Counted from the stretch's first letter, positions 43,837 to 53,282 are shown. The stretch: 64,000 nucleotides of DNA from Azophilus sp965220835 (GCA_965220835.1 OZ244842.1:3472001-3536000), one strand, 5' to 3'. Numbers and translations: made by a program. Notes: generated from the letters alone by a model not told the origin.

Positions 43837-44724
43837 CTATTGGCCTTTGAGCCAAGGCAACGCCCTGCCGCCGACTGGGACGCCGACCAAAGTTCCAAGC
43901 AGTTGCAGCGCGCTGAGCAGAGCGGGCAAGTCGATGCCTGTTTGAAAGCCGGACTGATGCAGCATGCTGACCAGGTCCTCGGTGGCCAGATTGCCCGCTG
44001 CGCCGGGGGCGAATGGGCAGCCGCCGAGTCCGCCCAGGGAGGCATCGAACTTGCGAATGCCCGAGCCCAACGCCGCCCAGACGTTGGCCAGGGCCAAGGC
44101 GCGGGTGTCGTGCAGGTGCGCGGCCACTCGGTTGGCTCCGAAGGCCGCCACCATGCGGCCAAACAAGGCCTCGGCCCGCGCCGGGTTGCCGGCTCCGATG
44201 GTGTCGGCGACGATGATTTCAGTGGCGCCCGCCTTGCACATTTCGTTGGCCAACCGCTCAACCTCGGAATCCGGCACCATCCCTTCGTACGGGCACTCGA
44301 AGGCCACGGAAATGTAGCAGCGGGCTGCCAAGCCATCGGCACGGGCTTGCTGCAGCACTTCACCGCACACGGCCGTGGCGGTGTCGAGGCTCATGTTGAT
44401 GTTGTTGCGGTTCATCTGCTCCGTTGCCGAGAGCACCAGGGCGACTGAGCGGGCGCCTGCCGCTCGGGCCAGTTCGTAGCCCTTGTGATTGGGAACCAGG
44501 GCGCTGAAGTCGGCACGGTTCAGATCGAGTTGCCCCAAAACCTGCGCCGCACCCGCCATCTTGGGCACCGCCTTGGGGCTGACGAAGCTGGCCACTTCCA
44601 CCGCCGGCACCCCCGCGTCGACCAGCTTGTTGATCAATCTCACCCGCTCTTCGGGCGATACCGTGGCTGGATGATTCTGCAGCCCGTCGCGGGGCGCCAC
44701 ATCGTTAACGATCACCTGTTCCAT
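43837..44724 (-). CDS. Hydroxymethylglutaryl-CoA lyase
   Basis: A 295-aa DRE-TIM metallolyase that splits HMG-CoA to acetoacetate and acetyl-CoA. The start VAPRDGLQNHPATVSPEERVRLI carries the DRE-type Asp-Arg. The signature near the C-terminus, GGLGGCPFAPGAAGN, holds the catalytic Cys. Metal ligands occur in AAHLHDTRALAL. The ATG at 44724 is preceded by GAGGAAA. It is 10 bp downstream of the CoA-transferase gene, so both are cotranscribed; related HMG-like acyl-CoAs are possible substrates. Confidence 0.92.
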   Translation of the reverse strand: MEQVIVNDVAPRDGLQNHPATVSPEERVRLINKLVDAGVPAVEVASFVSPKAVPKMAGAAQVLGQLDLNRADFSALVPNHKGYELARAAGARSVALVLSATEQMNRNNINMSLDTATAVCGEVLQQARADGLAARCYISVAFECPYEGMVPDSEVERLANEMCKAGATEIIVADTIGAGNPARAEALFGRMVAAFGANRVAAHLHDTRALALANVWAALGSGIRKFDASLGGLGGCPFAPGAAGNLATEDLVSMLHQSGFQTGIDLPALLSALQLLGTLVGVPVGGRALPWLKGQ

Positions 44725-44734
44725 CAGGGTTTCC

Positions 44735-45967
44735 TCAAGCGCTTGGGGCCTGCTGCAGCGCACCTGCGGCGATGCCTTGGTGGATTCGTTCCTGGGACAT
44801 GCCCGCCCACTCCTCGAGCACGGTCACCGTATGCGCGCCGAGCACGGGGGGTGGCGCAAAGGTCTCGGCCGCATTGACCGACAGCTTCACGGGGTTGCCA
44901 GGCACCTTGGCACTGCCGCCAAGGGGATGGTCGAGCTCCACCACCATGTTGCGATGCAAGACTTGGGGGTCGCTCAAGGCTTGGGCGAAGTTGTTGACGC
45001 GGGCGCTGGGCACGCGGGCGGCCTCCAGCTTGGCCAGCCACTCGGCGGCTGGGCGGGTTTTCAGTTTTTCGGCGATCAGGCTCTCGATGTGGGCTTGGAC
45101 CTTAAGGCGCTCAGGGGCAGTCGCGTAGGTGGGGTTGCGCAGCTCATCGATGTCCACCACATCCAGGAACGGGGGCCAAAAGGTGTCGCCGATCACGGCA
45201 ATGGTGATCGTGTCATCGGCCGTAGCGAAGGTGTTGTAGGGCGTATGCACGAAATGACCGTTGCCGATGGGTTCCGGTATGTCACCGGACATCAGGTGCA
45301 TGGTGGCCATGTAGTTAAGCAGGCTGATCTGCACATCGAGCATGGAAATGTCCACGTGCTGGCCGACACCCGTGCGCTCTCGCGCCAGCAATGCCGCTTG
45401 AACGCCCATGACCGCGAACATCCCCCCGCCTAGGTCGCCGATGGGGATGCCGGCGCGCACGCTGCGCCCCGGTCCCTCACCGGTGATTGACATGCCGCCG
45501 CCGAGGCCTTGGACGATTTGATCGAATGCGGGCCTCTGATAATGAGGCCCCCCTTCGCCGAACCCGGTGACCGTGCAGGTGATGATCTTCGGGTTTCGTG
45601 CCGCCAGCCGCTCGTGGTCGATGCTCAGTCTTTGCGTTACCCCGGCGGAGAAATTGTCCAGCACCACATCCGCATGGCCCACCAATTCATAGAAGAAGTC
45701 GAGCCCGGCGGGTGTCTTCAAATCGATTGCCACGGAGCGCTTGTTGCGGTTCAGCGTGAAAAAGTAAGCCCCCATGCCGTTCAGCGAATAGCGTCCATCA
45801 TTCTCCAGCAGCCGCCGAGTCCCTTCGCCGTTGCCCGGCGGCTCGACCTTGACGGTGTCGCATCCGAGATCGGCCAGGATCATGCCCGCATAGGGCCCGG
45901 CCACCATGTGCGTGAGGTCGATGAGGCGAATGCCGGCCAGCGGCTTGGATGGGGGGCGCTCGTTCAT
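44735..45967 (-). CDS. Class III (CaiB/BaiF) CoA-transferase
   Basis: A 410-aa family III CoA-transferase. Seen are LAGIRLIDLTHMVAGPYAGMILADLGCDTVKVEPP, the NRNKRSVAIDLKT block, VVLDNFSAGVTQRL, and FDQIVQGLGGGMSITG. In this family an Asp forms the CoA anhydride; it is expected in the YNYMATMHL/DVQISL region. I use the ATG at 45967, where homology begins. It pairs with the HMG-CoA lyase, consistent with catabolism of a branched dicarboxylic acid. Positions 45968-46195 upstream hold no gene I can identify. Confidence 0.88.
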   Translation of the reverse strand: MNERPPSKPLAGIRLIDLTHMVAGPYAGMILADLGCDTVKVEPPGNGEGTRRLLENDGRYSLNGMGAYFFTLNRNKRSVAIDLKTPAGLDFFYELVGHADVVLDNFSAGVTQRLSIDHERLAARNPKIITCTVTGFGEGGPHYQRPAFDQIVQGLGGGMSITGEGPGRSVRAGIPIGDLGGGMFAVMGVQAALLARERTGVGQHVDISMLDVQISLLNYMATMHLMSGDIPEPIGNGHFVHTPYNTFATADDTITIAVIGDTFWPPFLDVVDIDELRNPTYATAPERLKVQAHIESLIAEKLKTRPAAEWLAKLEAARVPSARVNNFAQALSDPQVLHRNMVVELDHPLGGSAKVPGNPVKLSVNAAETFAPPPVLGAHTVTVLEEWAGMSQERIHQGIAAGALQQAPSA

Positions 45968-46195
45968 GGGGCGGTGCAATGAGAGTGACGTTGGATTATA
46001 GGGCGCGGTCCTATGCCTGTCTGAACGGGGGCGTTGCGCCGTCCTTGCGCACCGCCCGCCGCTACGAAGCCAAAGCTCGCGTACGTCAGCCAGAGTCCGG
46101 CGAGCAGCCACCATCGGCCGCTAGCCCAGGTCGCGTCTTGAATTGAGGATTGGCCCCGGATAAGTTCCACCATCAACCTTTGTTTGGGAAAGCTC

Positions 46196-47092
46196 ATGAC
46201 GCTGCAGACGCTCGACGCCGCCGCGACCACGCAGGACGTTTTGGACGTGTTGGACCAGGACGGCGCGGCCATCGTGCGCGATGTCATCGACCAGGATGCT
46301 GTTCGTCAGTTGGTCGGCGAAGTCGCGCCCTACATCGAAGCCACGCCCATGGGCCGCGACGATTTTTCGGGGCGCCGAACGCAGCGCACCGGCGCCTTGG
46401 TGGCCCGGTCGCCCAGTTGTCGAGCGCTGATCATGAATCCGCTGGTGTTGGATGCCGCCCGCGGCTTTCTGTCGCCCTTCACCGATCGCATCATTCTGCA
46501 CCTTACGCAAACCATCCACATCCATTCCGGCAGTCGGGCACAGCCTCTGCATCGGGATCGCCTCGCTTGGGGCAAACACATCCCAAGGCAGATTGAACCC
46601 CAGTTCAACACCCTGTGGGCGCTCACCGACTTCACCGCCGAAAACGGCGCCACCCGCTGCGTGCCGGGCAGCCACAAGTGGGATTGGGAGCGACGCGCTG
46701 AACCGGGCCAGATCCTCCAGGCGGAGATGGCCGCCGGCTCGGTCTTCCTTTACACGGGCAGCGTGCTGCACAGCGGCGGCGAGAACCGGGCGCGGGAATC
46801 ACGGCTGGGCCTCAACCTGACCTACACCCTAGGCTGGCTGCGTCAGGAGGAGAACCAATACCTGTCCTGCCCGCCGCACATCGCCAAGGATCTTGAACCG
46901 GAACTGCAGGAGCTGTTGGGCTACACCCAAGGCAACTACGCGTTGGGCTACTTCACCGATCCCGAGCGGCACCATCCGGGCCAGGACATCATGCCGCCGG
47001 AGGCGGCGCTCGGGCGGCAACCGCGGCGAGGCGCCAGCGTCAGTTTCACGGAAATGGGGGCTTTGGACTTTTCCGCCACCGAGCAAATCTAG
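46196..47092 (+). CDS. Phytanoyl-CoA dioxygenase (PhyH) family protein
   Basis: A 298-aa Fe(II)/2-oxoglutarate oxygenase fold. The iron ligands appear as QPLHRDRLAWG (His-x-Asp) and SVLHSGGENRA (distal His). The 2-oxoglutarate Arg is likely in RARESRLGLNLTY. GATRCVPGSHKWDW is a family marker. The ATG at 46196 was chosen over an upstream TTG at 46184. Function within the PhyH family (hydroxylation or halogenation of small molecules) cannot be assigned. Confidence 0.84.
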   Translation: MTLQTLDAAATTQDVLDVLDQDGAAIVRDVIDQDAVRQLVGEVAPYIEATPMGRDDFSGRRTQRTGALVARSPSCRALIMNPLVLDAARGFLSPFTDRIILHLTQTIHIHSGSRAQPLHRDRLAWGKHIPRQIEPQFNTLWALTDFTAENGATRCVPGSHKWDWERRAEPGQILQAEMAAGSVFLYTGSVLHSGGENRARESRLGLNLTYTLGWLRQEENQYLSCPPHIAKDLEPELQELLGYTQGNYALGYFTDPERHHPGQDIMPPEAALGRQPRRGASVSFTEMGALDFSATEQI

Positions 47093-47130
47093 TGCCGGTT
47101 AGCGATTAAGGTCGCGAAACGCCGAATTGG

Positions 47131-47427
47131 TCAGGCGCGGCTTCCCGAAAAGCTGGCATTGCCGAAGGCGCCCAGCTTGACGTCGCCGCTGATGCTGTCG
47201 CCGTCCACCGTGGCGCTGAACTCCAAAGTCATGGCCATGGGCGTGGTGATGTCCGCCTTCCAACTCAGCGAGTCACCGTCGGCGGCGCCGTCCTTGAGTT
47301 CGATTTCGCCCTGGGGCCCGCTCATTTTGCCGCTCAGCGCGGCACCGTCCGTGGCCAACTCCAAGGTCGCGTTCTGGGCGCCCATTGGCGTGTTCATGGT
47401 GATGCTCCAAGTGCCGTCTGCGCTCAT
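47131..47427 (-). CDS. Small all-beta protein of unknown function
   Basis: A 98-aa protein with alternating polar and hydrophobic residues throughout (GTWSITMNTPMGAQNATLEL, LSGKMSGPQGEIELKDG, ISGDVKLGAFGNASFSG), suggesting a single beta-barrel or lipocalin-like sheet. There is no signal peptide. The ATG at 47427 has AAGGAAGAAT upstream. It converges with the PhyH gene and diverges from a very small frame. No function is assigned. Confidence 0.65.
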   Translation of the reverse strand: MSADGTWSITMNTPMGAQNATLELATDGAALSGKMSGPQGEIELKDGAADGDSLSWKADITTPMAMTLEFSATVDGDSISGDVKLGAFGNASFSGSRA

Positions 47428-47463
47428 GGGATTCTTCCTTTGGGTTTCAAGAGGGGGCGCAGT

Positions 47464-47631
47464 ATGTCACAGGAGTTCGGGCGGGTCACTAATGGGTTGC
47501 TGCGCCAGTTGGCGGCAAAAGAAGTGCCCGGCCTTGGCCGCGGCATGCCTGCCGAGGTGCGCGCAGCGCGGGACAACGCGACACTGAAAGGCGTTATGGA
47601 GACCGGGCCATTGGTTAAGGGGCTTTACTAG
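47464..47631 (+). CDS. Small protein, 55 aa, unknown function
   Basis: A 55-aa soluble basic protein (start SQEFGRVTNGLLRQLAAKE). The ATG at 47464 is preceded by AAGAGGGGGCG, a plausible ribosome site, and 36 bp separate it from the divergent small beta-protein gene. I recognise no family, and codon usage is like that of neighbours. It may be real but the evidence is only start context and frame. Confidence 0.35.
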   Translation: MSQEFGRVTNGLLRQLAAKEVPGLGRGMPAEVRAARDNATLKGVMETGPLVKGLY

Positions 47632-47687
47632 ATTGTGCGAAGTTGCTATGGTGCCCGACGACGTTTTGCTTGAAGTGGGAGGTTCCA

Positions 47688-49871
47688 ATGACGTTATCTG
47701 CGGCACGGTCGAAGAAGTGGCCTCAGCTTGCCGTTCTCGCCCTGTTTGGGTTCTACCTTCCGGCCCTCTTTGCCCAGGAAGACACCATTGAGGAGGTCCG
47801 CGTCATCGGCGAAAGGGCGTTCTTTGAAGCCCAGTTCAATGCCACCCGCACCAGCGCGGGCGCTGACTCGGCCTCCTTGATCAACCTTGTTCCCGGCGGG
47901 GCCGCCACCAGCAACGGCGCTCTATCCGGGCAAATCCAGTACCGGGGCATGTTCGGCCCGCGCATAAACGTGCGCATTGACGGCATGCTCATCCACGGCG
48001 GCGGGCCCAACTGGATGGCGCCACCGCTGCACCACATCCCGGCCGCCTTGATGGAAGATCTCATCGTGGAGAAGGGCATTGCATCCATTGCGACTGGCGG
48101 CGGCATCGGCGGTGCGGCCAGAGCCCGCTGGAAGCGCCTGCCGTTCAGCGAGGACGGCTGGGGCTTGAAGGGCGATGCGGAATTCTCCGCCAGCTCCGCC
48201 GTTGAGGGCACCAGCTCGTCGTTCGTTTTCGGCGGCGCTTCCGCCAATCAACGCATCTACCTGATCGGCAACCTGGACGAGGGGGACGACTTCGAATCGC
48301 CGGACGGCGAGGTCGCCGCCACCCGGTACGAGCGTGCCGTGTATGGCTTGAGCTACGGCTTTCAGACCAGCGACCGCAATCACGAATTCAACATCGATGC
48401 AAACCGCATTGAAACGGAAGACACGGGCACGCCAAGCCTGCCGATGGACATTGACTGGTTCGACACCGAAACCTTCAACTTTAGATATAGCGGGTTCCTC
48501 GGCGGCTTGGGCTTGGAGGCCGGCGTTTACCTGTCATCGATCGACCACGGCATGGACAACTTTCGTTTGCGGCCCGCACCGGACTTCTCCTCCTTGCCGC
48601 TGCCGCCGTTTCTCGGCGATGACAAGCGGACCGCGTTTGCCGAGAGCGACGAGTGGGGTTTTCGCGCTGCCGCCAATTGGGACTTGGCACGGGGGCAACT
48701 GGTCATCGGCGCTGAGGGCAAGTACGGCGAACACGACGTATGGGTTGAAGACCCGGACTTCGCGCCGTTTTTCGTCCGCAACTTCAACGATGCGGACACC
48801 AAGCACACATCAGCCTTTGCCCAATGGTCCGGGGTTGTGGCGGATGACTGGTACTTGGAAGTTGGCGCCCGTCACGAGTGGGTGAAGACGAGCACGGGCG
48901 AAGTGGACGCCTTCCCGGCGCGCTTGGCGGACATGAATCCAGCCATGTGGGGGCCAGGCACGCCGCCGCGGGCGGTATGGCTGCTGCGCGAGCAGTTCAA
49001 TGCACGGGATCGCTCGCAAACGGACGGCAACGTGGATTTGCTGGCCAAGGTGCGTCATCGGCTGACCGACACCCTAGTGGTGGAGGTCGCCGCCGGCCGC
49101 AAGACCCGCTCCCCGATCTACCAGGAGCGCTATCTCTGGATACCGCTGGAGATCAACGCCGGGCTGGGCGACGGCAACAACTACGTTGGCAACCCGGAGC
49201 TGAAGCCCGAGAAATCCGATCAATTCGAATTGGGCTTGGAGTGGCGGCGCGGCGACGCTTGGTTTTCGCCACGGTTGTTTCTGCGCGACGTGGATGACTA
49301 CATTCAGGGGGTTCCAGTCACCAACATGGCAGCCATTGGCGTCAGCCGCAACGCCAACGGAGACCCGACGCCACTGATGTTCGACAACACCGAGGCCCGA
49401 TTCCGGGGTTTCGACCTGTCGTTCGGTTTCCCGCTCCACACCAACCTGCGCGTTGAGGGCATTGCTTCGAAAGTGACTGGCAAGCGCAGGGACGTCAGTG
49501 ACCATCTGTATCGAATCAACCCGGACAATGCCCGGCTTTCACTGGTGTACGAGCGGGGCAGATTCACCGCGAGCGCCCATCAGATATTCGTCCTGGACCA
49601 AGACAATCTCTCGTTTGCCAACACCCACGATCCCTTGAATCCCAACAACAGCTTTGAGGAGACGGACGGTTACGCGCTGACCAACCTGTACCTGAACTGG
49701 ACCACAAGCCGTGGCCTCAGCTTCACGGTCGGTGCGGAAAACCTGTTCGACAATTCCTACATCGACCACCTCTCGGGGTTCAATCGAGTGCTGGACAGTG
49801 TTGTGCCGCGGGGAAGCCGCCTGTATGGTCAAGGCATCAATCTGTTTGGGCGGGTCAGGTTGCAGTGGTAA
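47688..49871 (+). CDS. TonB-dependent receptor, probably copper-related (OprC/NosA-like)
   Basis: A 727-aa receptor with a signal peptide (LAVLALFGFYLPALFAQ), TonB-box-like EDTIEEVRVIGERA and a plug domain containing INVRIDGMLIHGGGPNWMAPPLHHIPAALMEDL (shown here as separate motifs VRIDGM and GGGPNWMAPPLHHIP). That plug stretch, with Met and His residues, resembles OprC/NosA copper receptors as I recall them. The barrel ends with an aromatic residue. The ATG at 47688 follows GGGAGG. It is directly upstream of the Cu+-ATPase and other copper genes, which supports a metal substrate. Confidence 0.78.
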   Translation: MTLSAARSKKWPQLAVLALFGFYLPALFAQEDTIEEVRVIGERAFFEAQFNATRTSAGADSASLINLVPGGAATSNGALSGQIQYRGMFGPRINVRIDGMLIHGGGPNWMAPPLHHIPAALMEDLIVEKGIASIATGGGIGGAARARWKRLPFSEDGWGLKGDAEFSASSAVEGTSSSFVFGGASANQRIYLIGNLDEGDDFESPDGEVAATRYERAVYGLSYGFQTSDRNHEFNIDANRIETEDTGTPSLPMDIDWFDTETFNFRYSGFLGGLGLEAGVYLSSIDHGMDNFRLRPAPDFSSLPLPPFLGDDKRTAFAESDEWGFRAAANWDLARGQLVIGAEGKYGEHDVWVEDPDFAPFFVRNFNDADTKHTSAFAQWSGVVADDWYLEVGARHEWVKTSTGEVDAFPARLADMNPAMWGPGTPPRAVWLLREQFNARDRSQTDGNVDLLAKVRHRLTDTLVVEVAAGRKTRSPIYQERYLWIPLEINAGLGDGNNYVGNPELKPEKSDQFELGLEWRRGDAWFSPRLFLRDVDDYIQGVPVTNMAAIGVSRNANGDPTPLMFDNTEARFRGFDLSFGFPLHTNLRVEGIASKVTGKRRDVSDHLYRINPDNARLSLVYERGRFTASAHQIFVLDQDNLSFANTHDPLNPNNSFEETDGYALTNLYLNWTTSRGLSFTVGAENLFDNSYIDHLSGFNRVLDSVVPRGSRLYGQGINLFGRVRLQW

Positions 49872-49991
49872 CAGCTTTCCTGCTAGCTTCGCCGGGTTGG
49901 CTGGCTGGCTGCGCCCAGGCTGCATTGCCACGGCTGCTGGAACGGGAGAACGACGGCATGGATTCGATGGCATTTGATTGCGGGGCGGCCT

Positions 49992-52445
49992 ATGGAGGCT
50001 AGTGCGGAAGACCGGCAAAGGTACGACCTGGTAATCGAGGGGATGACCTGCAGCGCCTGTTCGAGCCGGCTGGAGAAGGTGCTCAACGCGACGGATGGCA
50101 TCGACAGCGCGGTCGTCAATCTAGCCCTGGAGCGCGCCAACGTCACCGCGCTGCGGGAAAGCCTGAACCTCCAAGGCGTCATCGAGGTCGTGCGCCGCTG
50201 CGGTTTCCGGGTGGGTAGCGAATCCTCCACCTATTTCGTCAGTGGGCTGGACAGCGACGAGGTGGCGAACCACGTGGACGCAACCCTGCGCGGGATTCCC
50301 GGCGTCATCGACGTGGAGATGGACAGAGCGCAAGAGCGCGTTGAGATCTCGCTGGCTTCGTTGATGGTGCCAGATGCCCTGCTGTTCGAGCAGGCTCGGG
50401 GCGCGGGCTTCGACTTGGTTCCCGATTCCCTGGAGGTGGACGAGCAGGGGCATGCGCAATCGATGCGCGAACGCCAGCAGACTCGGCGGGAACGCATCGC
50501 GATCGCCGTGGCAGTGACTTTGACCGCCCCCTTCTTGGCGCAGATGTTCGTCATGTTCCTGGCCGGGCCCGATGCCATGCACTTGCATCTGCCACCCTTC
50601 GCCGAGCTTGCCTTGGCCATTCCGCTGCAGTTCGTGCTTGGCCTGCGTTTCTATCGGGGGGCCATCAACTCCCTGCGCGGCGGCGGCGCCAACATGGACG
50701 TTCTGGTGGCGATGGGCACCACGTCGGCATTCGCCTACAGCCTGTACCTGATGATTTCGGACTTGGACGCCGCGCGGGGCCAACTGTACTTCGAAGCTTC
50801 CGCCATGATCATCACGTTGGTGATGATCGGCAAGTATTTTGAGGCTCGCGCCAAACGCGGGGCGGCGGCGGCCATTCAGGAGCTGCTTGCCCTGCAGCCG
50901 GACACCGCCTTGGTGCGCCTGCCCAACGGCGAAGTGGAGGAGCGGCGGGGCAGCCTGCTGCGGGTGGGCGACATCATCGTCTGCCGCCCTGGAGACCGGA
51001 TCGCCGCCGATGGCGTGATCACCCGGGGAGAGGCCGATGTGGACGAGTCCTTGATCACCGGCGAAAGCAACCCCGTGCCCAAGGGCGAGGGTAGTGATGT
51101 GGTCACCGGCTCCATCAACGTCGATGGATTCATCGACATTGAAATCAGCGCCGTGGGCGAAAACTCCACGCTCGCCCGCATGATCCATCTGGTTGAAAGC
51201 GCGCAGATCGGCAAGCCTGCCGTGCAGCGCCTCGTGGACAAGGTCAGCACCATCTTCGTTCCGGCCGTGGTCGCCATCGCCATCGTCACCTTTGTTGGTT
51301 GGCTGGTGGGCGGCGCCGGGCTGGCCGTGGCCGTCAAAAGCGCCGCAGCCACGCTGGTGATCGCCTGCCCCTGCGCACTCGGGTTGGCAACGCCTACGGC
51401 CATCATGACCGGCTCGAGCATCGCCGCTCGCGCCGGCGTCCTCATCAAGGACATCGCCACCCTGGAGCAAGCCCACAAGGTGGATCATGTCGTTTTCGAC
51501 AAGACTGGCACGTTGACCGAAGGCAAGCCGAGCGTTGCGGACATCGAACTGCTGGCCGGCCTTGAGGAAGACGAAGTGCTGCGCATCGCCGCCTCCCTGC
51601 AACAGGGCAGCGAGCATCCCATCGCTCGGGCGTTTCGGGACGAAGTGGAGCGTCGCGGCTTGGCGCTGGCGGATGTGGAGCATTTCAAGAACGTGGTGTC
51701 ACGGGGCGTTGAAGGGGACATAGCGGGCACGCGGTATCTGGTTGGCAACGACCGGCTGTTTCTGGATCGCAATCTGGACCCGCCCCCTCGGGAACTGTTC
51801 CGTGGCGGCACGGAAGTCTGGCTGGGGGCCAGCCTTGCCGGAGGCGATGCGCTGCTGGCGAGGTTCGAGCTGGTGGATGAGTTGCGGCCGATGGCGAAAG
51901 CGGCCGTGGCGCAGCTGCAAGGACAGGGCATCGTGCCCCTGCTGGTATCTGGAGATGCCATCCCGGTGGCCAAGCGCGTCGGCGCGGAGCTGGGCATTGG
52001 GGAGGACTACGTTCACGGGGAAACCAAGCCGGAAGACAAGGCCCGAATCATCGCTGAGCTGTCCGAAGGGGGGGCGCAGGTTGGCATGGTGGGCGATGGC
52101 GTGAATGATGCGCCGGCGCTTGCCCAAGCCAGCGTGGGGATTGCGCTCGGCACCGGAACCGGGGTGGCCATGGAGACGGCGGCCATCACGCTCATGCGGC
52201 CGGACCCCCGCCTCGTTGCGAGCGCGATTGACATCAGCCGCCGGACGTTTCGCAAGATCAAGCAAAACCTCTTCTGGGCCTTCATCTACAATGTTGTGGG
52301 CCTGCCGCTCGCCGCGTTTGGCTTTTTGAGCCCAACGCTGGCGGGCGCCGCAATGGCCTTCTCCAGCGTCAGCGTGGTCAGCAATTCACTGTTGCTGCGC
52401 CGCTGGAAGGCTGAACTCAACCCTTCAAGTCACCCACAGTCTTAA
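49992..52445 (+). CDS. copA: Cu(+)-exporting P1B-type ATPase CopA
   Basis: An 817-aa inner-membrane ATPase. The first HMA domain has GMTCSACSSR (Cys20/Cys23). A second HMA-like domain (about 76-140, FVSGLDSDEV) has lost its Cys pair. Eight membrane segments follow. The ion-binding CPC is Cys459-Pro-Cys461 in IACPCALGLATP, the phosphorylated Asp503 lies in VFDKTGTLTEGKP, and QGSEHPIARAF contains the nucleotide-binding His-Pro. MVGDGVNDAPALAQASVGIA is the hinge. It pumps Cu+ (or Ag+) to the periplasm. The ATG at 49992 was chosen over a TTG at 49974. It is 11 bp upstream of the HMA-metallothionein gene. Confidence 0.95.
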   Translation: MEASAEDRQRYDLVIEGMTCSACSSRLEKVLNATDGIDSAVVNLALERANVTALRESLNLQGVIEVVRRCGFRVGSESSTYFVSGLDSDEVANHVDATLRGIPGVIDVEMDRAQERVEISLASLMVPDALLFEQARGAGFDLVPDSLEVDEQGHAQSMRERQQTRRERIAIAVAVTLTAPFLAQMFVMFLAGPDAMHLHLPPFAELALAIPLQFVLGLRFYRGAINSLRGGGANMDVLVAMGTTSAFAYSLYLMISDLDAARGQLYFEASAMIITLVMIGKYFEARAKRGAAAAIQELLALQPDTALVRLPNGEVEERRGSLLRVGDIIVCRPGDRIAADGVITRGEADVDESLITGESNPVPKGEGSDVVTGSINVDGFIDIEISAVGENSTLARMIHLVESAQIGKPAVQRLVDKVSTIFVPAVVAIAIVTFVGWLVGGAGLAVAVKSAAATLVIACPCALGLATPTAIMTGSSIAARAGVLIKDIATLEQAHKVDHVVFDKTGTLTEGKPSVADIELLAGLEEDEVLRIAASLQQGSEHPIARAFRDEVERRGLALADVEHFKNVVSRGVEGDIAGTRYLVGNDRLFLDRNLDPPPRELFRGGTEVWLGASLAGGDALLARFELVDELRPMAKAAVAQLQGQGIVPLLVSGDAIPVAKRVGAELGIGEDYVHGETKPEDKARIIAELSEGGAQVGMVGDGVNDAPALAQASVGIALGTGTGVAMETAAITLMRPDPRLVASAIDISRRTFRKIKQNLFWAFIYNVVGLPLAAFGFLSPTLAGAAMAFSSVSVVSNSLLLRRWKAELNPSSHPQS

Positions 52446-52456
52446 GGAGACCATAG

Positions 52457-52789
52457 ATGACCACATTGGAAATGAAGGTAACCGGAATGTCATGTTCCGG
52501 CTGTTCGGGCACCGTTCATAACGTCGTTGTCGGACTGAGCGGCGTGAGCAGCGCGAGTGTCGATCACGCCAGTGGGGCGACCACTGTTGAACACGACGGC
52601 AGCGTGGACTCGGAAGCCATCTTCGGCGCCATCCGCGATGCAGGCTTCGGTGTGTCCACCTGCGGCAACGAGAGTTGTGTTTGCGCCAATTGCGGCTGCG
52701 ATCCCTGTGCTTGCGCCAAGGGTTCGAACGCTGCAAACGAAAAGTGCAAGTGCAGCAATTGCCAGTGCGACCCCTGCGTCTGCAATTGA
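52457..52789 (+). CDS. HMA copper chaperone fused to a metallothionein-like tail
   Basis: A 110-aa cytoplasmic protein. Residues 4-66 are a CopZ-like HMA domain with the metal motif MSCSGCS (Cys13/Cys16). Residues 69-110 are a metallothionein-like tail with 13 of the protein's 15 cysteines, arranged as two 13-residue repeats (74-86 and 97-109) of pattern C-x-C-x-N-C-x-C-D-P-C-x-C, separated by a polar linker. The ATG follows AAGGAG and lies 11 bp after copA, so the two are coexpressed. The HMA part should hand copper to CopA; the tail could buffer several more Cu(I) ions. Each half is a familiar type, but I know no characterised protein with this fusion. Confidence 0.88.
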   Translation: MTTLEMKVTGMSCSGCSGTVHNVVVGLSGVSSASVDHASGATTVEHDGSVDSEAIFGAIRDAGFGVSTCGNESCVCANCGCDPCACAKGSNAANEKCKCSNCQCDPCVCN

Positions 52790-53005
52790 CAAGCATTTCC
52801 TAGGAAACCGGACCCGGCCGTTAAGCTGTCCAGGCAGCGAGGCGCGTTGAAGCCTCTTGTCGTCAGCGGGAGCTGCCCGGTTCCCCAATGGCTGTTTGGC
52901 GCCCCTTCGACCCGCCCACCAAGGCGGCAGGGGCGCTGTTGACCGGAAACGCCAAGACTGACGGAAAGGCTGAACATACCAATTCAACGGGAGGGATTTC
53001 GAGGG

Positions 53006-53215
53006 ATGCTGAAGAGATACTATCGAGTAATATGGCCATTCGTCTTTTTCGGATTCGGGATCTATGCCCTGATGGCCAGCTCGGGCGGCGGCCATGGCCA
53101 TCATGGCGGCGGCATGCCGCAGGTGTTCGGGCTCGACCTGCATACGCTGATGTGGTTCCTGATGGGCCTTGCGCATGCCGATGCGCTGTGGGGTGGCAGC
53201 CACGGCCCCGACTAG
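53006..53215 (+). CDS. Small His-rich membrane protein in the copper cluster
   Basis: A 69-aa protein with an N-terminal transmembrane helix (VIWPFVFFGFGIYALMAS), a periplasm- or cytoplasm-facing His/Gly segment (GGGHGHHGGGMPQ), a second hydrophobic stretch (LHTLMWFLMGLAHADALW) and His near the end. The ATG follows GGGAGGGATTTCGAGGG. It lies between the HMA-metallothionein and multicopper oxidase genes, and the His cluster suits metal binding. No family name is known to me. The preceding 216 bp (52790-53005) hold no other gene; a 12-bp palindrome TTTCCTAGGAAA is at 52796-52807. Confidence 0.68.
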   Translation: MLKRYYRVIWPFVFFGFGIYALMASSGGGHGHHGGGMPQVFGLDLHTLMWFLMGLAHADALWGGSHGPD

Positions 53216-53282
53216 TTGACCTTGGGCCGCACTGGCGCTGTGCGGCCGTTCAGCGAATCCGAGCCTAGGAGTTGATGGCCCC

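Noticed and set aside
52796..52807. 12-bp palindrome TTTCCTAGGAAA after the HMA-metallothionein gene, considered as a terminator
   Set aside because: The symmetric sequence leaves no loop and no T-tract follows; it may be a protein site or chance.
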